DNA of 35,601 bases from an uncultured Muribaculaceae bacterium (lineage in GTDB: Bacteria > Bacteroidota > Bacteroidia > Bacteroidales > Muribaculaceae): positions 1-35,601 of the forward strand of contig CAJUPZ010000025.1 in assembly GCA_910588065.1 (NCBI GenBank), read 5' to 3'. The position numbers were made by a program, and so were the translations under genes. The notes under the pieces are model-generated. The model was given only the letters and a program-made list of their open reading frames with translations, ran no database searches and had not been told where the DNA came from. Below, one piece after another: positions 25,643-30,468 of this stretch; the stretch's first letter is position 1; the number at the start of each line of letters is the position of its first letter.

Positions 25643-26938
25643 TTACAGCCCGAATTCTTTTCTCACCGCATCAACCATGTCAAGCTTCTCCCAGTTGAAC
25701 AGCTCGACACACATTTTAATCCGCGCGTTTTCAGGTCCGAACTCCTTCTCAACAACCTGCGGCTGACGGCCGACATGGCCGTATGCGGCAGTGGCCTCAT
25801 AGATGGGGGCGCGCAGTTTCAGGCGTTTTTCAATTGCGTTGGGGCGCATATCGAAAAGCTTGCTCACCTTGTCGGAAATCTCACCGTCGGTGAGGTTGAC
25901 ATTCGCTGTGCCGCGGGTGTTGACATACAGGCTCACAGGCTCAGCCACACCGATTGCGTAGGCAACCTGCACAAGCGCCTCGCGCGCAACTCCGGCGGCA
26001 ACAAGATTTTTGGCGATATGGCGCGCCGCGTATGCTGCGGAGCGGTCAACCTTGCTGGGGTCTTTGCCCGAGAAAGCGCCGCCGCCGTGGGCACCGCGGC
26101 CACCGTAGGTGTCAACAACTATCTTGCGTCCGGTAAGGCCGGTGTCGCCGTGGGGGCCGCCGATAACAAATTTGCCGGTAGGGTTGACATGGAGCACAAG
26201 GCCGCTGTCAAACATCTCCCTCACCTTCTCAGGCAGCCCGGCAACCACACGGGGCAGAAGAATTGTGCGCACATCCTCCTTGATTTTGGCAAGCATCTCG
26301 CTGTCAGCCTGCTCCTGCGTTTTGCCGGGGCCGGGCTTCACAAACTCATCATGCTGGGTCGACACCACAATCGTGTGCACTCTCACAGGCCGGTTCTCAG
26401 GGGTATACTCTATTGTCACCTGGCTTTTCGCATCAGGGCGCAGATAGGTCATCTCCTTGCCTGCCCGCCTTATCTCGGCGAGCTCGCGAAGCAGAGCATG
26501 GCTCAGGTCGAGCGCTATCGGCATATAGTTGGAGGTTTCGTCACACGCGTAGCCGAACATCATGCCCTGGTCGCCGGCACCCTGCTCCTCCTCGCTCGCG
26601 CGCTCCACACCGCGGTTTATATCCGCGCTCTGCTCATGCAGAGCCGACAGCACTCCACATGCCTGCGCGTCAAATTTCAGCTCGCTGCTGTTGTAGCCGA
26701 TACGATCAATTACCCGGCGCACTGTGCCCATCAGGTCAACGTATGCCGAGCTTTTCACCTCGCCCGCAACAACAACCTGACCGGTGGTGACAAGAGTCTC
26801 GCATGCCACCTTGCTGGTGGGGTCCTGGGCAAGGAATTCATCAAGGATAGCGTCAGAAATCTGGTCCGCAACCTTGTCGGGATGTCCCTCCGACACAGAT
26901 TCCGAGGTAAAGAGGTAATTTCGTGTTTCTTCTTTCAT
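25643..26938 (-). CDS. metK: S-adenosylmethionine synthetase
   Basis: MetK (431 residues) makes S-adenosylmethionine from methionine and ATP in the cytoplasm. The ATP-site motif GHPDKVADQISD begins with His19, the GAGDQGMMFGYA hexapeptide region is at about 120–131, and the Gly-rich phosphate loop GGGAFSGKDPSKVDRS lies near 280. I chose the ATG at 26938 (MKEETRNYLFTSES), which gives the usual Bacteroidetes N-terminus; the frame extends to 26980 but that start falls inside the leader terminator's T-tract. Expression is probably controlled by the attenuator-like leader upstream. Confidence 0.97.
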   Translation of the reverse strand: MKEETRNYLFTSESVSEGHPDKVADQISDAILDEFLAQDPTSKVACETLVTTGQVVVAGEVKSSAYVDLMGTVRRVIDRIGYNSSELKFDAQACGVLSALHEQSADINRGVERASEEEQGAGDQGMMFGYACDETSNYMPIALDLSHALLRELAEIRRAGKEMTYLRPDAKSQVTIEYTPENRPVRVHTIVVSTQHDEFVKPGPGKTQEQADSEMLAKIKEDVRTILLPRVVAGLPEKVREMFDSGLVLHVNPTGKFVIGGPHGDTGLTGRKIVVDTYGGRGAHGGGAFSGKDPSKVDRSAAYAARHIAKNLVAAGVAREALVQVAYAIGVAEPVSLYVNTRGTANVNLTDGEISDKVSKLFDMRPNAIEKRLKLRAPIYEATAAYGHVGRQPQVVEKEFGPENARIKMCVELFNWEKLDMVDAVRKEFGL

Positions 26939-27180
26939 ATCAGTTTGCACGTTTGTTCGTTGTTTTTTGGGGGAACGCACAAAAAAAATCGCCTCCGCTG
27001 CAAAGTGGAAAAATCACTCACTGGCGGACGCGTTTGAAAACACACTAATGCTTGAAGCCTCTTTCGGTCAGGGTTCGCAAGATGCTCCCCCTGTTGCGGT
27101 TTTAGCATTTTTTCAAGTGGTTGCAAGCAGCCAAATTTCTCCACATTCCGGCATCGGGTTTCTCTCCGGTTCCGTTTTTC
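26939..27180 (-). promoter_or_regulatory. metK leader, probable attenuator or riboswitch
   Basis: About 240 nt separate the predicted transcription start (near 27180) from the metK ATG. On the minus strand the leader holds CTTGAA (27112–27117) able to pair with TTCAAG (27051–27056), and an ATGCT (27104–27108) that can pair with either of two AGCAT copies (27082–27086 or 27048–27052), a layout suited to switching. A CAGGG/CCCTG stem lies between. An intrinsic terminator follows. Because it precedes metK, SAM is the obvious candidate ligand, but I cannot fit the sequence confidently to SAM-I, SAM-II or another named class. Confidence 0.6.
26981..27032 (-). terminator. Intrinsic terminator inside the metK leader
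   Basis: On the minus strand CGCGTCCGC (27024–27032) pairs with GCGGAGGCG (26990–26998), eight of nine positions, with an inner AGTG/CACT extension, and is followed at once by eight T residues (26981–26988). The stop point lies about 43 nt before the metK start codon, so full-length transcription must be regulated or read through. Confidence 0.8.
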
Positions 27181-27185
27181 GGCTG

Positions 27186-27217
27186 CAAAGTTACAACATC
27201 CCGCCCTCCTTTCCAAA
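27186..27217 (-). promoter_or_regulatory. Promoter of metK
   Basis: TTTG (27214–27217), a 20-nt spacer and TAACTTTG (27186–27193) on the minus strand match both Bacteroidetes promoter elements exactly. Confidence 0.7.
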
Positions 27218-27242
27218 TATTCCGTCCCCATTAACAAATATA

Positions 27243-27276
27243 AATCTCACAGGCCTCCAGGGTGGCCTGTGAGATT
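27243..27276 (-). terminator. Terminator after the beta-propeller lipoprotein gene
   Basis: A perfect 13-bp stem (27243–27255 with 27264–27276) around an 8-nt loop lies 27 nt after the stop codon at 27304. The following minus-strand bases are T-rich (TTATATTTG). It also insulates the metK promoter. Confidence 0.7.
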
Positions 27277-27303
27277 CATATAAGTTATAAAAACGCCCTA
27301 TTC

Positions 27304-28605
27304 TTATTTGCTCACAATCACGCAGATAGGATTGGCATCCTCTGCAAGGTTACGCAGCGGCTCGGGCAGCTCTGCATCGGGATGTGTCTCGAGCCATTTG
27401 TCGATATCATCAATGGTGAGTATCCCGATGAGGTCTCCGCGGCTGTTGCTCACCACAGGATAGAAAGGCATGAAGCCGGTGAGGTCATCCTCAAATCCGT
27501 TTTCGGCGGCTGTGGCGCGGGTTTTGCCTGTTTTCTTGTCATAGTAGCCCACATACCCCTTGCGATCCTCGTTTCCGAGCCAGCCGTAGCATGCGCCGAA
27601 CACTATATAGTCGGACGACTCACACACCTCGGTCACCCACAGATTGTCTGCACTGAAGCCTTTTGTATTGACCTCGGAGGGGTTGAGCGCCTTCTCACCG
27701 CAGTCAAATGTATATATAGGTGTGAAGCTGGTTGGAGTTACAACATACATGGTGTCGATAAACGGCTCCTTGAAGTGAAGCTCTTTGCCCACCTTGACAA
27801 GCCTCGGTGTACTGGTGTGGGTTTTGAACAGATGCTTGCGCTCTCCCCCCTGCTCATCATACTCCTGATAAATATGAACCGAGTGGGGCATCACGCTGGG
27901 AAATCTGTTCATATACACGGACTGGAATGACAGACTCCCGTCATAGTCATCCGGCATTGGCGCAACTACCGTTGTGTCAACCCCGCCGGCAACTCCGCGC
28001 GAGTTCAGGCCACCGGCGTAAATCGTGACCCACATTTCCTTGGTGAAGTTGTGGAGATTGCAGTCAACGCTTACAATAGTTGTGTCTACAATCTGCGTCA
28101 CACCCTGAGCGCCCAACGGTGGTATCTGCGGAAACACACGTCCCTTATACCCACCGTCAATTCCATACTCCTGCATATACATTTCGGCTCCGTAGCGCAT
28201 GAAATATAGCGTCTTACCGTCAGCGCTGACAATCGGGAATGGACGCGAATATGCCTCCGGGTCATCGCCGGTGTGGCCGATTATGCCGAGAAACTTGCCG
28301 GATATATCAAAGCTCATACAGTTCTGCTTGCCCATGCCCCAGGGGTCGTAGTTCACAACAAGGAGATGACTGCCGGTAGGCACAAGCTGCCATGTATTAG
28401 GCACAAGCGAGCTGTCGGTGGTTTCGAGTGGAGCGTATGTGATTTTGCTACCCAAGTCCGACACTTTCAGAACCTCAGGCGCTCCGACAGCACCGGCCAC
28501 ATCAACCACACTCTCGCCAACACCGTCACTGCCGGCCGAACAGCCCGCCACAACCATAGCGCAAGCCACAGCTGCCCACGAGCAAACAGTTTTAAATCTA
28601 TCCAT
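27304..28605 (-). CDS. Lipoprotein of the 6-bladed beta-propeller type
   Basis: This 433-residue protein starts with a lipoprotein signal (VVAGC, lipidated Cys22). The segment ITYAPLETTDSSLV near residue 55, followed by repeated beta-rich units (MSFDISGKFLGIIGHTGDDP, YFMRYGAEMYMQEYGIDG), resembles the Bacteroidetes 6-bladed beta-propeller family (DUF4934-like). Members are exported and often linked to nutrient-acquisition loci, but their ligands are mostly unknown. The gene is alone, with a terminator after it. A near-consensus -7 box (TAATATTTG, one base too long) lies at 28631–28639. The specific function is not recognisable. Confidence 0.75.
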   Translation of the reverse strand: MDRFKTVCSWAAVACAMVVAGCSAGSDGVGESVVDVAGAVGAPEVLKVSDLGSKITYAPLETTDSSLVPNTWQLVPTGSHLLVVNYDPWGMGKQNCMSFDISGKFLGIIGHTGDDPEAYSRPFPIVSADGKTLYFMRYGAEMYMQEYGIDGGYKGRVFPQIPPLGAQGVTQIVDTTIVSVDCNLHNFTKEMWVTIYAGGLNSRGVAGGVDTTVVAPMPDDYDGSLSFQSVYMNRFPSVMPHSVHIYQEYDEQGGERKHLFKTHTSTPRLVKVGKELHFKEPFIDTMYVVTPTSFTPIYTFDCGEKALNPSEVNTKGFSADNLWVTEVCESSDYIVFGACYGWLGNEDRKGYVGYYDKKTGKTRATAAENGFEDDLTGFMPFYPVVSNSRGDLIGILTIDDIDKWLETHPDAELPEPLRNLAEDANPICVIVSK

Positions 28606-28734
28606 AACCTATCTTATTAAATAACGTTTGCAAATATTAGCTTTATTTATAATAAAGACGGCAATTTCCCGAAAATGTTACATCCTCCCCCTATTTTTTT
28701 CACTCTTCGCGGCAAAAACGTCGGCGACACCCGA

Positions 28735-28747
28735 GGTTCGGAGAACC
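28735..28747 (+). repeat. GGA-triloop hairpin GGTTC-GGA-GAACC, copy 1
   Basis: A perfect 5-bp stem closes a GGA loop. The 16-nt surrounding sequence (28733–28748) recurs exactly at 29116–29131. Confidence 0.6.
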
Positions 28748-28761
28748 GTTTATTTTGTTAA

Positions 28762-28780
28762 CCGCATGCGCAGCGTGCGG
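28762..28780 (+). repeat. GNA-triloop hairpin, copy 1 (loop GCA)
   Basis: CCGCATGC/GCGTGCGG forms an 8-bp stem with one T·G pair around loop GCA, preceded by TATTTTGTTAA. It is one of four copies; compared with the copies at 28888 and 29565 its stem differs at compensated positions. Confidence 0.65.
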
Positions 28781-28798
28781 ATTATCAGCGATATACCA

Positions 28799-28851
28799 AA
28801 AATGGTGCCGGAGGTACCACAGCTGAACGGAGCTGCGGTGATACCCACCCG
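28799..28851 (+). repeat. TGGTGCC-GGA-GGTACCA repeat, long copy 1
   Basis: The 53-nt unit begins with a 7-bp hairpin with GGA loop (28803–28819) followed by CAGCT/AGCTG (28820–28835) and a CCCACCCG end. It recurs almost unchanged at 28928–28978, and its first part again at 29394 (inverted) and 29606. Confidence 0.65.
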
Positions 28852-28860
28852 CGGCGATGA

Positions 28861-28873
28861 GCGCAGGATGCGC
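28861..28873 (+). repeat. GGA-triloop hairpin GCGCA-GGA-TGCGC
   Basis: A perfect 5-bp stem encloses GGA. The wider 17-nt segment 28858–28874 occurs inverted at 29336–29352. Confidence 0.6.
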
Positions 28874-28887
28874 GGTTATTTTGTTAG

Positions 28888-28906
28888 CCGCGTACGTAGT
28901 GCGCGG
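28888..28906 (+). repeat. GNA-triloop hairpin, copy 2 (loop GTA)
   Basis: CCGCGTAC/GTGCGCGG forms an 8-bp stem with one T·G pair around GTA, preceded by TATTTTGTTAG. The copy at 29432–29450 is its exact reverse complement. Confidence 0.65.
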
Positions 28907-28927
28907 TTTACCAACCATTTACAAAAA

Positions 28928-28992
28928 GATGGTGCCGGAGGTACCACAGCTGAACTGAGCTGCGGTGATACCCACCCGTGGTGAGCGGGTGG
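28928..28992 (+). repeat. TGGTGCC-GGA-GGTACCA repeat, long copy 2
   Basis: This is a second copy of the 28799 unit, with the GGA hairpin at 28930–28946, continuing into a perfect CCACCCG/CGGGTGG 7-bp hairpin (28972–28992). Confidence 0.65.
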
Positions 28993-29100
28993 CCAGACAA
29001 TAGCGTGGCGGTGGAGCGTAGCGACACCCCACGTTAGCGCATTCCCCCTAAAAAAGACCCGCGGTGAGCGTGGTCGCGAGAAAGCGCCCCTTCTAACGTG

Positions 29101-29131
29101 GCGTCGGAGACGTCGGAGGTTCGGAGAACCG
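29101..29131 (+). repeat. Two adjacent GGA-triloop hairpins
   Basis: GCGTC-GGA-GACGT (29101–29113, one G·T pair) is followed by GGTTC-GGA-GAACC (29118–29130), the second copy of the 28735 hairpin. The first is repeated inverted at 29353–29366. Confidence 0.6.
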
Positions 29132-29144
29132 ATGCCGTCAGAAA

Positions 29145-29177
29145 CCCCAGCACGAGCGCACAGCGCGAGGTCTGGGG
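29145..29177 (+). repeat. CCCCAG…CTGGGG hairpin element, left copy
   Basis: This 33-nt element has an outer CCCCAG/CTGGGG stem and an inner GCGC-ACA-GCGC stem flanked on both sides by GA, which can form tandem G·A pairs. Its reverse complement, 30 of 33 bases identical, lies at 29290–29322. Confidence 0.6.
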
Positions 29178-29200
29178 TAGACGGCAAAGTTAGACAGAGA

Positions 29201-29213
29201 GCATCGGAGATGC
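29201..29213 (+). repeat. GGA-triloop hairpin GCATC-GGA-GATGC
   Basis: A perfect 5-bp stem with GGA loop. Its stem sequence is unrelated to those of the other GGA hairpins in the island. Confidence 0.55.
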
Positions 29214-29289
29214 GATGACATGGTATACGCCCTTGATTTCAATAACATCGCCTCTCACGAGGCTCAGACAAGAGGGGCGCGCTCTCCTC

Positions 29290-29322
29290 CCCCAGGCCTC
29301 GCGCTTCGCGCTCGTGCTGGGG
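29290..29322 (-). repeat. CCCCAG…CTGGGG hairpin element, inverted copy
   Basis: This is the reverse complement of the 29145 element with three differences. Two of these are in the inner triloop (GAA instead of ACA when read in the same orientation). Confidence 0.6.
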
Positions 29323-29335
29323 ATATCCATGACAT

Positions 29336-29366
29336 CGCGCATCCTGCGCTCAGACGTCTCCGACGC
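29336..29366 (-). repeat. Inverted copies of two GGA hairpins
   Basis: 29336–29352 is the exact reverse complement of 28858–28874, and 29353–29366 of 29101–29114. On this strand both loops read TCC. Confidence 0.6.
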
Positions 29367-29390
29367 CCACAATGCAAATGGGGTGAGAAA

Positions 29391-29412
29391 GTGTGGTACC
29401 TCCGGCACCATC
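29391..29412 (-). repeat. TGGTGCC-GGA-GGTACCA repeat, inverted partial copy
   Basis: The 7-bp hairpin unit is at 29394–29410 in inverted orientation, with a TCC loop on the plus strand. The CAGCTG part of the long copies is missing. Confidence 0.6.
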
Positions 29413-29431
29413 TCTGTAATCGGTCGAATAT

Positions 29432-29450
29432 CCGCGCACTACGTACGCGG
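29432..29450 (-). repeat. GNA-triloop hairpin, inverted copy 3
   Basis: This is the exact reverse complement of copy 2 (28888–28906), and is followed by CTAACAAGATA, the reverse of the TTTTGTTAG lead-in. Confidence 0.65.
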
Positions 29451-29464
29451 CTAACAAGATATTC

Positions 29465-29550
29465 GCACCCTCTGGGTGCTAGGGCCTCGGGGAGGGCGCG
29501 ATGTATCGGTCCACTACTTGGCGGGGTATGAGATATAGAGCCGTAGGCTC
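29465..29550 (+). repeat. Two further triloop hairpins
   Basis: GCACCC-TCT-GGGTGC (29465–29479) and GAGCC-GTA-GGCTC (29538–29550) are perfect short stems with three-base loops. No second copy is seen in the window. Confidence 0.45.
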
Positions 29551-29564
29551 GTCAATTTTGTTAT

Positions 29565-29583
29565 CCCCGTACGAAGTGCGGGG
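29565..29583 (+). repeat. GNA-triloop hairpin, copy 4 (loop GAA)
   Basis: CCCCGTAC/GTGCGGGG forms the same 8-bp stem with a third-pair change (G-C to C-G) relative to copy 2. It is preceded by AATTTTGTTAT. Confidence 0.65.
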
Positions 29584-29604
29584 TCAGGCACCGTCCCAAC
29601 GAAA

Positions 29605-29625
29605 ATGGTGCCGGAGGTACCACAC
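29605..29625 (+). repeat. TGGTGCC-GGA-GGTACCA repeat, partial copy 4
   Basis: The hairpin is at 29606–29622. It is the last module before the AT-rich promoter region of the next gene. Confidence 0.6.
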
Positions 29626-29699
29626 CTCACCCCCAACTAAAAACTAAAAACTACCAACTCAAATGTGCAAATTCGCATAAATCCGCCTCATCCGCATAC

Positions 29700-29707
29700 T
29701 ATCTTTG
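29700..29707 (+). promoter_or_regulatory. -7 box of the unknown protein gene
   Basis: TATCTTTG fits TAnnTTTG, 21 nt upstream of the ATG at 29729. No matching -33 element is visible. Confidence 0.4.
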
Positions 29708-29728
29708 CAGCATCAAAACTTTACTACT

Positions 29729-30322
29729 ATGAAGAAAAACATCACACTCCGCGCCGAATGGGTCATCGCTGCCCTCGCGCTGCCTCAGGCAATCAAACTC
29801 ATCGTCCTCGAAGCCGTACTCGCCTACATCGTCAACGGCTATATCACTGAAATCGCTGACCCTCAGGCAGCCGAGGTGTTCGCCACAATCAAGGCCGACT
29901 ATGACGCCCGCGAAGCCACGAGAAGAGAGAGGGCAGAAAAGCGTGCCGCTCAAAAAGCCCAAAAAGCCCAATCCTCTCAATCTTCCCAATCCTCCCAAAA
30001 AGCTCCTGCCATCCCCGGCGTACTCCCCAAAATCCCCGCACCCGATCTGCAGCAGAGAATTGAAAATGAGCGTTTTGCAAGATTGGCACGAGATGCCCGC
30101 GGGCTATCCCCCTTCAAATACATCGATGCCGACCTTGCCGGAGAGCTCGCCCTGCAGATTACCGACTGGTGGCGCGCCCACCCCTCGGAAGAGATGCCTA
30201 CAACGGGACGTCTGCGCCGTGAGTTTGAAGAACGCTTCAACGGACTATACTCCGAATACGGCTCGCAGATAGACCGCGACCGATGGCTGCGCAAAGTTTC
30301 CCCCTACTTCCCCGAACCCTGA
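29729..30322 (+). CDS. Unknown protein with Gln/Ser linker
   Basis: This 197-residue protein is not recognised with confidence. The first ~65 residues look helical and may be distantly related to the DUF6291-type N-terminal domains found in phage-like replication proteins. A basic stretch (about 63–85) and a Lys/Ala/Gln/Ser low-complexity linker with repeated QSS follow. The last ~85 residues form a charged helical domain rich in Arg and Trp (ITDWWRAHPSEEMPTTGRLR). There is no signal peptide, so it is probably cytoplasmic. The start at 29729 follows the -7 box; an ATG at 29705 overlaps it. It sits beside the repeat island and is separate from the receptor operon. Confidence 0.6.
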   Translation: MKKNITLRAEWVIAALALPQAIKLIVLEAVLAYIVNGYITEIADPQAAEVFATIKADYDAREATRRERAEKRAAQKAQKAQSSQSSQSSQKAPAIPGVLPKIPAPDLQQRIENERFARLARDARGLSPFKYIDADLAGELALQITDWWRAHPSEEMPTTGRLRREFEERFNGLYSEYGSQIDRDRWLRKVSPYFPEP

Positions 30323-30396
30323 CCGTTGCCACCGCAACAGTGCCTCGCCCGCCAATTTTTAACTCCCGCGATAATGCTTTTTTGCGAGATTTAACG

Positions 30397-30404
30397 TACC
30401 TTTG
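30397..30404 (+). promoter_or_regulatory. -7 box of the receptor operon
   Basis: TACCTTTG fits TAnnTTTG. Transcription would start near 30411, giving a leader of about 58 nt before the ATG at 30469. A TTTG at 30381–30384 is too close (12 nt) to be a standard -33 element. Confidence 0.45.
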
Positions 30405-30468
30405 CACCCGATTTGCTTGACTTATGAATTTTTTAACCAATCATATTCATCTTTATCCCACTTTAATT

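Larger units (their letters stand above)
28606..29728. repeat. Gene-free island of hairpins and mixed-orientation repeats
   Basis: No gene is supported in these 1.1 kb. From about 28720 to 29630 it is built of short repeated modules, most of them hairpins. Left-arm copies run in one orientation and right-arm copies (29290–29460) are their reverse complements, which gives an imperfect large inverted repeat. Examples of matching arms are 28858–28874 with 29336–29352 (17 nt, exact) and 29101–29114 with 29353–29366 (14 nt, exact). 28606–28720 is AT-rich without visible features. Confidence 0.75.

Noticed and set aside
25775..27037. 420-codon open frame on the plus strand
   Set aside because: It is antisense to metK and its leader terminator. 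The metK frame has unambiguous active-site motifs.
26939..27180. Firm assignment of the metK leader as a SAM-I or SAM-II riboswitch
   Set aside because: Only fragments (GCAACC, TGCTAA) resemble SAM-I, and the conserved 5' half is missing. SAM-II's pseudoknot core is not recognisable either. Left as unassigned.
28628..29531. Short open frames on both strands across the repeat island
   Set aside because: They are Arg/Pro/Gly-rich read-throughs of hairpin repeats, with no start context and no similarity.
28606..29660. CRISPR array
   Set aside because: The repeats are of different lengths, in both orientations and irregularly spaced, with no uniform spacers or cas genes.
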